Below, piece after piece: positions 27,595 through 35,483 of a stretch of 64,000 nt of DNA. The notes beneath the pieces are model-generated. The model searched no databases. It worked only from the letters and a program-made list of their open reading frames with translations, and was not told the origin of the DNA. Position 1 is the first letter of the stretch. Every line of letters starts with the position of its first letter. Source of the stretch: Arsenicicoccus bolidensis DSM 15745 (GTDB taxonomy: Bacteria; Actinomycetota; Actinomycetes; Actinomycetales; Dermatophilaceae). The stretch spans positions 62,001 through 126,000 of the forward strand of contig NZ_AUFG01000002.1 in the NCBI RefSeq assembly GCF_000426385.1, written 5' to 3'. Made by a program: the position numbers and the translations under genes.

Positions 27595-28593
27595 ATGGCA
27601 GGCAAGCAGGCGCAGCGACTCAGCAGGGTCATCGCGCGGTACGCGAAGGACCTCCCCCAGGTCCAGGCGGCGACGGACGAGTACGTCGCGCTGGTGACCC
27701 AGCTGCTCGACGACGCCGGCATCAACTACCTCGCCGTGACCGGGCGGGCCAAGTCCGTCGAGTCCTATGCCGCCAAGGCCGCGCGTCGTGTCGGCGGCCG
27801 GCTCGTCCACCGCCACCCCGAGACCGAGATCACCGACCAGGTCGGCGTGCGCGTCGTGACGTATGTCCTGGCCGACGTGGAGGCCGTGGCCCAGCTGCTC
27901 GGCGCCCAGCTCGTCCTGCTCGACGACCGCGACATGGGTCAGGAGACCGCCGCCCAGGGCCGGTTCGGCTACTCGAGCCGGCACCTGCTGGTGCAGCTCG
28001 ACCCCGCCCGCGAGAGCGCCGGCGGACCGATGGCCGGGCGCAAGGCCTCGGTGCAGGTCCGCACCGTCCTGCAGCACGCGTGGGCCGAGTTCGAGCACGA
28101 CATCCGCTACAAGGGCTCGGTCCCCGAGGAGCACGGCCCCGACCTCGACCGTCGCTTCACCCTCGCCGCGGGCCTGCTCGAGCTCGCCGACCAGGAGTTC
28201 TCCACGATCCGCGAGCGCCTCCGCGACGCCGGCGGCCCCTCCACCGAGACCGACGAGGACGACCCACGCATCAGCGGGTCGGACCTCGCGGCCTTCCTCG
28301 CCGGGCAGTTCGCCGAGGCCGGCTGGTCCCGCACCGACCACTACTCGTGGGTCTCGGGGCTGCTGCTCGAGCTCGGCATCACCTCGCTCGCCGAGCTGCG
28401 CGACGTCCTGCGCGGCGTCGACCACGCCGCCATCGAGGCGCGGATGGCCTACCACTACCCGCCCGGGGCGGTCCGCCGCCTCGACGACGCGCTGCTGTGG
28501 GCCTTCGGCGAGCGGTATGTCGCCCTCCACGGCAACGCCCACCGCCGTCCCCTGCTCGGGGCCCGCCTGGAGCGGCTGCGCAGCGACGCCTGA
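27595..28593 (+). CDS. RelA/SpoT-domain protein, small alarmone synthetase-like
   Basis: A 332-residue protein with a (p)ppGpp synthetase-type domain at about 45-190: VTGRAKSVESYAAKAAR (cf. R-x-K-x-x-x-S-x-x-x-K), ITDQVGVRVVTYVLADVEAV, GYSSRHLLVQL and VQVRTVLQHAWAEFEHDIRYKG. There is no HD hydrolase domain. The usual E-I-Q-I-R-T motif reads S-V-Q-V-R-T, so the conserved Glu is replaced; activity or substrate may differ. A helical C-terminal region (about 200-332) of unknown role follows. It may make (p)ppGpp or a related alarmone. It follows the barstar/RNase pair by 91 nt but whether they are functionally linked is unknown. No ribosome binding site is evident. Confidence 0.82.
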   Translation: MAGKQAQRLSRVIARYAKDLPQVQAATDEYVALVTQLLDDAGINYLAVTGRAKSVESYAAKAARRVGGRLVHRHPETEITDQVGVRVVTYVLADVEAVAQLLGAQLVLLDDRDMGQETAAQGRFGYSSRHLLVQLDPARESAGGPMAGRKASVQVRTVLQHAWAEFEHDIRYKGSVPEEHGPDLDRRFTLAAGLLELADQEFSTIRERLRDAGGPSTETDEDDPRISGSDLAAFLAGQFAEAGWSRTDHYSWVSGLLLELGITSLAELRDVLRGVDHAAIEARMAYHYPPGAVRRLDDALLWAFGERYVALHGNAHRRPLLGARLERLRSDA

Positions 28594-28620
28594 CCGCACC
28601 TCCATCCCCGGCGCGTGCGG

Positions 28621-28798
28621 ACGTGCGCTCCGAGCTCACGAAGGTCGCGTCCGGGCCACCCCCACCAGACATGTGAGCGCTCCCAGCTCACGAAGGTCGC
28701 ATCCGGGCCACCCCCACCAGACATCTGAGCGCTCCCAGCTCACGAAGGTCGCATCCGGACCACCCCCACCAGACATCTGAGCGCTCCCAGCTCACGAA
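28621..28798. repeat. Family D tandem array, 52-bp unit, 3 copies plus a partial fourth
   Basis: The motif AGCTCACGAA starts at 28633, 28685, 28737 and 28789, exactly 52 bp apart; the rest of the unit (GGTCGCATCCGGGCC, CACCCCCACCAGACAT, TGAGCGCTCCC) is nearly identical in each. The first unit opens with the same 20-mer as the inverted repeat at 19659-19679. It fills the gap before the methyltransferase gene and should be a variable-number repeat. Confidence 0.9.
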
Positions 28799-28828
28799 CG
28801 CCGCGCCCCAACGCGGCGGTGGCGGAAC

Positions 28829-28834
28829 TAGGCT
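28829..28834 (+). promoter_or_regulatory. -10 element TAGGCT, leaderless
   Basis: TAGGCT ends 7 nt before the ATG at 28842; no ribosome binding site is present. The promoter lies about 30 nt after the tandem array, so array length could influence the upstream promoter region. Confidence 0.6.
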
Positions 28835-28841
28835 CGTCCTC

Positions 28842-29540
28842 ATGGGATTCGACGAGGGCCGCGACGAGACCATCCGCTACCACGAGGAGCTCTACTCCGC
28901 GCCTGAGGCGCACGATCCTGACGCCTGGCTCAACCGGCCGGCGCCGATCGTGATGGACGCGCTCGCGCACCTCGACCGGACGCGCCCCGTCCGCGTCTAT
29001 GACCTGGGCGCCGGATCGGGGCGGCACGCCATACCGCTGGCGAGGGCACTGCCCGCGGGCTCGCGCGTGGTGGCGGTCGACCTGCTCGACATCCCGATCC
29101 AGCAGCTCAAGGAGCGCGCCGCCCACGAGTCGGTGGGCGACGTGGTGATCCCCGTGGTCGCCGACCAGGAGACGTACGAGTTCGACCGTGGCCCAGCCGA
29201 TCTCGTCCTCGGGGTCTCGACGCTGGAGCACGTGTCCAGCCGGGACGCCTTCGTGGCCCTGCTGGAGCGGATGCGCGACGCGACCGCCCCGGGCGGCGTC
29301 CACGTGCTGGTGATCGCGACCGACCGGCGCGAGGTCGTCGACGGCGAGACCCGGGCGGCCCGGGTCGAGCTGGACCTGGGCCACGACGACGCGTGCGCGA
29401 TCCTCGAGCAGGTGTATGCCGGGTGGCAGGTGCACGAGAGCTCGTCGCCGCAGACCTCGGTCGCCGAGGACCGCGACGGCCAGGCCTACGACCTGGTGTC
29501 CCGCAACGTCCGACGCGTCCTGCAGCGACCGGCCGACTGA
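28842..29540 (+). CDS. Class I SAM-dependent methyltransferase
   Basis: A 232-residue protein with a Rossmann-type methyltransferase core: motif I VYDLGAGSGRHAIPLA (about 50-65), motif II VVAVDLLD (about 73-80), motif III/IV region ADLVLGVSTLEHV (about 117-129) and a post-core APGGVHVLVIA. It methylates an unknown small molecule; the shape resembles TehB/ubiE-type enzymes. It precedes the copper module but has no visible link to it. Confidence 0.87.
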   Translation: MGFDEGRDETIRYHEELYSAPEAHDPDAWLNRPAPIVMDALAHLDRTRPVRVYDLGAGSGRHAIPLARALPAGSRVVAVDLLDIPIQQLKERAAHESVGDVVIPVVADQETYEFDRGPADLVLGVSTLEHVSSRDAFVALLERMRDATAPGGVHVLVIATDRREVVDGETRAARVELDLGHDDACAILEQVYAGWQVHESSSPQTSVAEDRDGQAYDLVSRNVRRVLQRPAD

Positions 29541-29587
29541 CCCGCGCCCCGATGCGCTGCCACCCGAGTCGCACCCCGCCGCGGGGA

Positions 29588-29604
29588 ATACCCCATGGGG
29601 GTAT
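29588..29604 (+). promoter_or_regulatory. CsoR copper operator
   Basis: ATACCCC-ATG-GGGGTAT is a perfect 7-bp dyad with a 3-nt centre, the typical CsoR box. It overlaps the upstream side of TACAGT (29604-29609), a likely -10 for csoR, so apo-CsoR bound here would block transcription and copper would relieve it. Confidence 0.85.
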
Positions 29605-29619
29605 ACAGTTGATCCCATC

Positions 29620-29937
29620 ATGAGCAGCGACACGTGCCCGCACCCGCCCGCCCCGGCCTACGTCGAGAGCGACCACAAGGACGCCTACCTCAAGCGCCTC
29701 AAGCGCATCGAGGGCCAGGTCCGCGGCGTGCAGCGCATGGTCGACGAGGACACCTACTGCATCGACGTCCTCACCCAGATCTCGGCGATCACCAAGGCGC
29801 TGCAGGCCGTCAGCCTCGGCCTGCTCGAGGACCACATCGGGCACTGCGTCGTCGGCGCCGCCCGTGAGTCCGACGAGGCCGCCGCCGCCAAGGTCGCCGA
29901 GGCCTCCGCCGCCATCGCCCGTCTCGTCAAGAGCTGA
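29620..29937 (+). CDS. csoR: Copper-sensing transcriptional repressor CsoR
   Basis: A 105-residue CsoR/RcnR-family protein: YLKRLKRIEGQVRGVQRMV (about 22-40), then the Cys-His-Cys copper ligands in DTYCIDVLTQISAI (Cys about 46) and EDHIGHCVVGAA (His and Cys about 72-76). Cu(I) binding releases the repressor from its operator, which is directly upstream. The neighbours copZ and copA are the expected targets. A 94-nt gap with a family B palindrome separates it from copZ. Confidence 0.93.
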   Translation: MSSDTCPHPPAPAYVESDHKDAYLKRLKRIEGQVRGVQRMVDEDTYCIDVLTQISAITKALQAVSLGLLEDHIGHCVVGAARESDEAAAAKVAEASAAIARLVKS

Positions 29938-29961
29938 CCGCACCACCCACCCCACCCCCGA

Positions 29962-30008
29962 CAACGTGAGCGTTCCACCCGAGAATGCCGGACGAAACAC
30001 TCACGATC
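29962..30008. repeat. Family B palindromic element, copy 3
   Basis: A 47-bp element sharing CGTGAGCGTT, GAGAATGC and CACTCACGATC with the other copies. Pairing of the arms is weaker than in copy 1, but length and orientation are the same. It lies between csoR and copZ. Confidence 0.75.
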
Positions 30009-30031
30009 CTGGGACGACAAGGAGATCCGAC

Positions 30032-30250
30032 ATGAGCCAGACCACCACCATCACCGTCAACGGCATGACCTGCGGCCACTGCACGAGCGCCGTCACCTCC
30101 GAGCTCAAGGAGATCCAGGGCGTCACCGACGTCGCGATCGACCTCGTCGCGGGCGGCGACTCCCCGGTCACCATCACCAGCGAGGGTCCCGTCGACCCGG
30201 CCGCGATCACGGCCGCCGTGGACGAGGCGGGCTACACGGTGGTCTCGTGA
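30032..30250 (+). CDS. copZ: Copper chaperone, HMA domain protein
   Basis: A 72-residue single HMA-domain protein with the metal site GMTCGHC (about 11-17). CopZ proteins carry Cu(I) in the cytosol to the CopA ATPase and to CsoR. AAGGAG precedes the start. The following copA overlaps its stop codon by 4 nt (GTGA), which supports co-translation. Confidence 0.93.
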   Translation: MSQTTTITVNGMTCGHCTSAVTSELKEIQGVTDVAIDLVAGGDSPVTITSEGPVDPAAITAAVDEAGYTVVS

Positions 30251-32523
30251 CCGCGACCCGTATGACGACCAGCCCGCCCGACGAGCAGCAGGCCGAACGC
30301 ACGGTCGACCTCGCGATCGGCGGCATGACCTGCGCCTCCTGCTCGAGCCGGGTGGAGCGCAAGCTCAACAAGCTCGACGGGGTGCAGGCGAGCGTCAACC
30401 TCGCCACCGAGAAGGCCCACGTCACCTATCCGACCGCCCTCAGCGTCGCCGACCTGGTCAAGGTCGTGGAGCAGACGGGCTACACTGCCTCCGAGCTGCG
30501 GGCGGGGCGTCGAGCGGGGTCCGGCGAGGGCCTCGCCGAGACCGAGACGGGGGCCCAGGCCGGCAGCGGTCCGGCATACGCCATCGACCAGGTGATGAGC
30601 CGCGCGTCCCTGCGCACCCGGCTCGAGATCGCCCTGCCGCTGACCGTGTTCGTCGTCGTCATGGCGATGGTTCCGGCGGCGCACCACCTGCTGGGCGGCG
30701 TGCGGCCGTGGGCCGAGCTGGTGCTGACGATCCCCGTCGCGATCTGGGCGGCGTGGCCGTTCCACCGGTCCGCCGTGATCAACGCCCGCCACAAGGCCTC
30801 GACCATGGACACGCTGGTGTCGATCGGCGTGACCGCGGCCTTCTTGTGGTCGGTCGTCGCGACGTTCGCGGGCAGCACCGGGCACATGTACTACGAGGTC
30901 GCGGCGGTCGTCACGACCTTCCTGCTGGCCGGTCGCGTCGCCGAGCACCGGGCCCGCACCGCCGGGCGATCGGCGCTCACCAGCCTGCTCGAGCTGGGCG
31001 CCAAGGACGTCGCGGTGCAGCGCATCGACCCGCAGACCCGCGTCACCCGCGAGGTCCGCGTGCCGATCGAGGAGCTGCAGGTCGGTGACCAGTTCGTCGT
31101 CCGCCCCGGCGAGAAGGTCGCCACCGACGGCATCGTCGTCGACGGCAGCTCCGCGCTGGACCGCTCGGTCGTGACCGGCGAGTCGATCCCCGTGGACGTG
31201 ACGCCCGGCGACGAGGTCACCGGCGCCACCACCAACGCGCACGGCCGGCTCATCGTCCGCGCCACCCGCGTCGGCTCCGAGACGACCCTCGCCTCGATCA
31301 CCCGCCTCGTCGAGGCCGCCCAGACCGGCAAGGCTCCGGTGCAGCGGCTGGCCGACCGGATCTCCGCGGTCTTCGTGCCGGTGGTGCTGGTCATCGCGGC
31401 GCTGACCTTCGCGGGGTGGCTGGTCGCCGGGCAGGGCGCCGCCGCCGCGCTGTCGGCCGCCGTGTCCGTGCTCGTCGTCGCCTGCCCCTGCGCGCTCGGC
31501 CTCGCCACCCCCACGGCGCTGCTCGTCGGCACCGGCCGGGGCGCCGAGCTGGGCGTGCTCATCAAGGGCCCGGAGATCCTCGAGTCCACGCGCCGTATCG
31601 ACACCGTCGTGCTGGACAAGACCGGCACCGTCACGACCGGCAAGGCCACCCTCGTCGACGTGACGCCGAGCGGACGGCTGACCCCGACCGCCGCCCTGCA
31701 GGCCGCCGCCTCCGTCGAGGCCGGCTCCGAGCACCCCGTCGCCCAGGCGATCGTCCGCGCCGCCCAGCAGCGCGACATCGAGCTGCGCCCGATCGCCGAC
31801 TTCACCAACCTGCCCGGCATGGGGGCGCGCGCCACCATCAAGGGCACCGAGGTGACCGTCGGCAAGGCCAGCCTGTTCGACGTCGTCCCCGGCGACCTCG
31901 AGGGTCTGGACCGCGTGGGCACCACCGTCCACGTCGGGTGGGGTGGCGTCGCGTACGCCGCCCTCACCGTCGCCGACGAGGTCCGCCCGACGTCCCCCGC
32001 CTCGCTCGAGGCGCTGCGCGACCTCGGCCTGCGCACCATGCTCCTCACCGGCGACAACAAGCGGACGGCCCGTCAGGTGGCCGAGGAGGTCGGCATCAAC
32101 CCGGCCGACGTCATCGCCGAGGTGCTGCCGAGCGACAAGCACGAGGCGATCGCCCGGCTGCAGCGCGAGGGCCGGGTCGTGGCCATGGTCGGCGACGGGG
32201 TCAACGACGCCGCCGCCCTGGCCCAGGCCGACCTCGGGCTGGCGATGGGCAGCGGCACGGACGTCGCGATCGACTCCGCGGACATCGTGCTGGTGCGCCC
32301 CGAGATCGGGGCCGTGGCCGACGCCATCGGCCTGTCCCGGCGCACGCTGGCGATCGTCAAGCAGAACCTCGCCTGGGCGTTCGGCTACAACGTCGTCGCG
32401 ATCCCGCTGGCCGTGCTCGGCCTGCTCGACCCGATGGTGTCGGGCGCGGCCATGGCCCTGTCCAGCGTGCTCGTGGTGACCAACAGCCTGCGGCTCAAGG
32501 CTTTTGGTCGGGCGCGCACCTGA
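30247..32523 (+). CDS. copA: Copper-exporting P1B-type ATPase
   Basis: A 758-residue Cu(I) efflux pump. One N-terminal HMA domain (GMTCASC, about 27-33) is followed by eight membrane helices. The transmembrane site has CPCALG (about 416-421), FGYN and MALSS in the last helices, the CopA class signature. The phosphorylated Asp is in DKTGT (about 458), the HP locus in SEHPVAQA, and the hinge in MVGDGVNDAAALAQADLG. It pumps copper out under CsoR control and receives it from CopZ. A strong terminator follows at 32552-32601. Confidence 0.96.
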   Translation: MTATRMTTSPPDEQQAERTVDLAIGGMTCASCSSRVERKLNKLDGVQASVNLATEKAHVTYPTALSVADLVKVVEQTGYTASELRAGRRAGSGEGLAETETGAQAGSGPAYAIDQVMSRASLRTRLEIALPLTVFVVVMAMVPAAHHLLGGVRPWAELVLTIPVAIWAAWPFHRSAVINARHKASTMDTLVSIGVTAAFLWSVVATFAGSTGHMYYEVAAVVTTFLLAGRVAEHRARTAGRSALTSLLELGAKDVAVQRIDPQTRVTREVRVPIEELQVGDQFVVRPGEKVATDGIVVDGSSALDRSVVTGESIPVDVTPGDEVTGATTNAHGRLIVRATRVGSETTLASITRLVEAAQTGKAPVQRLADRISAVFVPVVLVIAALTFAGWLVAGQGAAAALSAAVSVLVVACPCALGLATPTALLVGTGRGAELGVLIKGPEILESTRRIDTVVLDKTGTVTTGKATLVDVTPSGRLTPTAALQAAASVEAGSEHPVAQAIVRAAQQRDIELRPIADFTNLPGMGARATIKGTEVTVGKASLFDVVPGDLEGLDRVGTTVHVGWGGVAYAALTVADEVRPTSPASLEALRDLGLRTMLLTGDNKRTARQVAEEVGINPADVIAEVLPSDKHEAIARLQREGRVVAMVGDGVNDAAALAQADLGLAMGSGTDVAIDSADIVLVRPEIGAVADAIGLSRRTLAIVKQNLAWAFGYNVVAIPLAVLGLLDPMVSGAAMALSSVLVVTNSLRLKAFGRART

Positions 32524-32551
32524 CCTGAGCCCGCGAGGGAGCTCGTATGCC

Positions 32552-32601
32552 GAGAGCCCCCCGCCACCAGACGTGAGGTCTGGTGGCGAGGGCTCTTTCT
32601 C
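32552..32601 (+). terminator. Terminator of the copper operon
   Basis: GAGAGCC...CGCCACCAGAC pairs with GTCTGGTGGCG...GGGCTCT around a GTGAG loop, followed by the T-rich TTTCTC. It is the clearest intrinsic terminator in the window and lies 28 nt after the copA stop. Confidence 0.88.
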
Positions 32602-32616
32602 GTCATACGGCCGAAC

Positions 32617-32690
32617 CCGCCGGGGGTAAAGGCATCAGCCTGGCGAACGAAGCCCGGCCGATGCATCCGCCGGGGGTAGGGCCATCAGCC
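32617..32690. repeat. Direct repeat, 24 bp x 2
   Basis: CCGCCGGGGGTAAAGGCATC at 32617 and CCGCCGGGGGTAGGGCCATC at 32667 each continue AGCC (24 bp, 50 bp apart). A related sequence with one half inverted (CTACCCCCGGCGG followed by GATCATCAGCCGGGG) lies at about 15933-15960. Confidence 0.7.
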
Positions 32691-32699
32691 GGGGTTGGA

Positions 32700-32752
32700 C
32701 ACGTCGGCCCGCGGTGCGAACCCAGGCGGGTGTGACGACCTGAGGTAGGTCA
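32700..32752. repeat. Family A palindromic element, copy 4 (partial)
   Basis: The right half GTGACGACCTGAGGTAGG and the loop motif on the minus strand (CCTGGGTTCGCAC) are present; the left arm is degraded. The element ends in TCA at 32750-32752, the stop codon of the minus-strand VOC gene. Confidence 0.8.
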
Positions 32753-33385
32753 GATGGTGACGTCGCCGGTGGGGGTCTGGAAGGTCACGGCCAGCAGGCC
32801 GGCGCTCCCGGCCGGCGCCACGAACTCGAAGTCGATGACCGACGACGTCGCGTCGGCGTCCATGCCCAGCCAGTCCCGCACGCGGTCAGGCGACCCACCG
32901 ATGGTCAGGTGCTTGATGGTGACCTCGCTGGTGGCGGCGGCCGACGGGTGCACGCTGCCCTCGTCCCACTGCACGAAGAACGGCAGCTGCGGGTCGGCGA
33001 TCAGGCCCTTGACGCCGAGCTGGCGCCAGGTGTGGGTGACGCCGTCCGGGCGGGTGCGGTTGCCGGACACGGCCTCGCGGCCCACGCGCTGCTCGACCTG
33101 GGCGATGTCGTCGACCCGGATCACCCAGCCCATCCAGCCGCCACCCTGCTCGGAGCGCAGCCGCACCGCCTGCCCGAAGGGGGCCTTGTCGGTCACCGGG
33201 TGGTCGAGGACCTCGACGACCTCGACGTAGCGCTCGTGCGCGAGGGGCAGGACGATGTTGCGGGTGCCGAAGCGGGGGTGCACCCCGCCGTAGACCGGCT
33301 CCACCCCGAGGCGGGCCGCCAGACGCTCGGCGGTCGCGATGGAGCCATCCGGCTCGGCGGCATAGGAGACGTGGTCGACGCGCAT
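32750..33385 (-). CDS. VOC-fold (glyoxalase-like) protein
   Basis: A 211-residue protein with a glyoxalase-like module: MRVDHVSYAAEPDGSIATAERLAARLG at the start (cf. glyoxalase-like domain 3), RFGTRNIVLPLAHERYVEVVEVLD at about 40-63 and FVQWDEG at about 138-144. The pattern fits the Glyoxalase_3 family; the reaction is unknown. I chose ATG 33385; GTG 33391 is possible. The stop codon is part of a family A repeat. It is convergent with copA. Confidence 0.82.
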   Translation of the reverse strand: MRVDHVSYAAEPDGSIATAERLAARLGVEPVYGGVHPRFGTRNIVLPLAHERYVEVVEVLDHPVTDKAPFGQAVRLRSEQGGGWMGWVIRVDDIAQVEQRVGREAVSGNRTRPDGVTHTWRQLGVKGLIADPQLPFFVQWDEGSVHPSAAATSEVTIKHLTIGGSPDRVRDWLGMDADATSSVIDFEFVAPAGSAGLLAVTFQTPTGDVTI

Positions 33386-33428
33386 GGCCACATCGTGACA
33401 CAGGTCATGCCGTGCCCTTGAACCCAGG

Positions 33429-34244
33429 TCAGCCGGTGGCAGCCCGGCGCTGGCGCACGGCCTCGTAGATCACGATGGCCGCCGACGTCGCCACGTTGAG
33501 GGAGTTGGCCCGCCCCGTCATGGGGATGCGGACGCGCACGTCGGCCGCGGCCATGAAGTCCTCGGTGAGGCCGGCCTTCTCCGTGCCGACGGCGATCGCG
33601 ACCGGTCCGGTGTAGTCGACGTCGGTGTGCTCGACGTCGGTGTCCGGGGTGGCGGCGACCACGAGCACGCCCCGGTCGCGGCATACGGCCAAGGTCTCCT
33701 GCGTCGATGCCGACGCGACCGGCACGGAGAACACCGTGCCCTTGCTCGACCGCACGAGGTTGGGGTTGCCCCAGTCGGTGACCGGGTCGGCCGCGACGAC
33801 GGCGTGGATCCCCGCGGCGTCGGCGGTGCGCAGCATGGCACCGAGGTTGCCGGGCTTCTCGACGCCCTGGCACACGAGCAGGAAGGGGTCGGCCGGCAGC
33901 GTCAGCTCCTCGAACCCGCGCCCCACCGACCGCACGACCGCGAGGAACCCGTCCGGGCCCTCGCGGTAGGCGACCTTCTCGAACGCGACGCGACCCAGCC
34001 GCACCACCTCTGCGCCGCCGGCCTGCACGTCCCGGACGACGCGCGTCTGGCGGTCGGGGTCGAGCATCAGCTCCGGGCAGTAGAAGAGCGTCTGCGGCCG
34101 CACCCCCGCCGACAGCGCGAGCTCGAGCTCTTCGTAGCCCTCGAGGAGCGTCACCCCGCTCTCCTCGCGGGCACGCCGACGACGCAGCCCGGTCAGGGCG
34201 CGCAGCCGTGGGTTGGCCGGGGAGGTGATGACGAGCTCGTGCAT
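33429..34244 (-). CDS. SpoU/TrmH-family RNA 2'-O-methyltransferase
   Basis: A 271-residue protein: N-terminal substrate-binding part (NPRLRALTGLRRRRAREESGVTLLEG, about 11-36) and a SPOUT knot domain (about 120-271) with motif 1 NLGAMLRTADAAGIHAVV, motif 2 VAIAVGTEKAGLTEDFM and motif 3 RIPMTGRANSLNVATSAAIVIYEA. It methylates a ribose in rRNA or tRNA. The TlyA/TsnR-like rRNA enzymes share this shape; the target base cannot be told from sequence. Confidence 0.9.
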   Translation of the reverse strand: MHELVITSPANPRLRALTGLRRRRAREESGVTLLEGYEELELALSAGVRPQTLFYCPELMLDPDRQTRVVRDVQAGGAEVVRLGRVAFEKVAYREGPDGFLAVVRSVGRGFEELTLPADPFLLVCQGVEKPGNLGAMLRTADAAGIHAVVAADPVTDWGNPNLVRSSKGTVFSVPVASASTQETLAVCRDRGVLVVAATPDTDVEHTDVDYTGPVAIAVGTEKAGLTEDFMAAADVRVRIPMTGRANSLNVATSAAIVIYEAVRQRRAATG

Positions 34245-34325
34245 AGGGCACACAGCATGCCACGCGGGACGCCGACCCGGTGAGGCGCCCCCGAGCGTGG
34301 TCGCGCAGGTGGGAGAGTGGAGTCC

Positions 34326-34937
34326 ATGACGAGCCGCCCCGCGCCGATGACCCGATTCGCCGTACGCCAGCGGATCACGCCGATCGTCAACCGCTACGAG
34401 ATCCGCCGGCTCGACGACGCCGGCAACGAGGGTGAGCTCCTCGCCCTCGCGCAGCAGAAGCGGATCGCGCTCAAGGAGCTGGTCACCTTCTACACCGACG
34501 AGTCGCGATCGACGCCGGTGTTCGCCTTCCGCGCCCGCCAACGCATCGACCTGGGTGCGACCTATGACGTAACCGACGCCTCCGGGGCCCAGATCGGGTG
34601 GTTCCGCAAGGACTTCGCGAGGTCGCTGCTCCGCTCGACCTGGCACCTCGGCACCGCGGACGGCCTCGAGGCCACCGGCACCGAGCGCAGCCAGGGCATC
34701 GCCATCGCGCGCCGCCTGATGGAGAACCTGCCCGTCGTCGACGCGTTCCCCATCCCGTGGGTGTTCCACTTCGACTTCACCGCCGGTGACGGCACCCCGG
34801 TCCTGACGTCCGAGCGCAAGCTGTCGGTGCGCGACCGGTATGCCGTCACCCTCCCCGTCGCCCCCAACGGCTGGCAGCTGGACTGGCGCGTGGGCGCCGC
34901 GATGGCCGTGGCGCTCGACGCCCTGCAGGCCCGCTGA
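34326..34937 (+). CDS. LURP-one-related / Tubby-like beta-barrel protein
   Basis: A 203-residue protein whose layout (FAVRQRITPIVNRYEIRRLDD, then LALAQQKRIALKELVTFYTDE, FAFRARQRIDLGATYDVTDASGAQIGWFRKDF, and FDFTAGDGTPVLTSERKLSVRDRYAV) matches the LOR/scramblase-like 12-stranded barrel fold. Function in bacteria is unknown; membrane or lipid association is a guess from the fold. Start at 34326 is 7 nt after GAGAGT. Confidence 0.75.
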   Translation: MTSRPAPMTRFAVRQRITPIVNRYEIRRLDDAGNEGELLALAQQKRIALKELVTFYTDESRSTPVFAFRARQRIDLGATYDVTDASGAQIGWFRKDFARSLLRSTWHLGTADGLEATGTERSQGIAIARRLMENLPVVDAFPIPWVFHFDFTAGDGTPVLTSERKLSVRDRYAVTLPVAPNGWQLDWRVGAAMAVALDALQAR

Positions 34938-34996
34938 CCGTCCCCGACAACGGATCACACGGATCACCGATCACCCCGACCGACGCAGGAGAGAAC

Positions 34997-35428
34997 GTGC
35001 AGAACCAGGTCCGCGCCAGCATCGCCGTCCTCGCCGTCGTGGCGGTGGCGGTCGCCGCCTGGATCGGGGCGAGGTCCGGTCTGGTCGCGGGGTTGGGGAC
35101 CGGCGTCGTCGCGCTCGGGCTCGTCGCCGCCTATGGGTGGTGGTCGTTGCGCGGGGGACGGCATACTCCCTGGGCCGAGGCTCGCGGGTCCGTCCGGGAC
35201 GGCCACGCGGTCGTCCTGTGGAAGCCCGGCTGCCGCTACTGCGAGCGCCTGCTCCGCGCCCTCGGAGCGGACGAGCGCGTGACCTGGGTCAACGTCTGGC
35301 GGGACCCCGACGCCAACCAGGCCGTCAGGGACCTGAACGGCGGGGACGAATACACGCCGACGGTCCTCGTGGGCTCGGCCGTCCTCCGCAACCCCACCGC
35401 CGAGGAGGTCGTCGCCCACCTCGGGTGA
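34997..35428 (+). CDS. Membrane-anchored mycoredoxin/glutaredoxin-like protein
   Basis: A 143-residue protein with two N-terminal hydrophobic helices (about 8-25 and 29-47) and a C-terminal glutaredoxin domain (about 65-143) with active site CRYC in VLWKPGCRYCERLL, then YTPTVLVG containing the cis-Pro. Mycoredoxins use mycothiol and usually have CPYC or similar. The anchored form may reduce mixed disulfides at the membrane. GTG start after AGGAGAGA. Confidence 0.85.
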   Translation: MQNQVRASIAVLAVVAVAVAAWIGARSGLVAGLGTGVVALGLVAAYGWWSLRGGRHTPWAEARGSVRDGHAVVLWKPGCRYCERLLRALGADERVTWVNVWRDPDANQAVRDLNGGDEYTPTVLVGSAVLRNPTAEEVVAHLG

Positions 35429-35483
35429 CCGGGGCAGCCCCACCCGGCCGTATGCCGGAACCGCCCGCCCCCATCGACGGGTG

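Noticed and set aside
28621-28798. CRISPR-like array (regularly spaced repeats, 52-bp period)
   Set aside because: The segments between repeats are nearly identical to each other instead of unique, there are only about four units, and no cas genes are near. It is a tandem repeat.
29588-29604. Rho-independent terminator after the methyltransferase gene
   Set aside because: The dyad is short (7 bp), matches the CsoR box and overlaps the csoR promoter, so an operator is the better reading.
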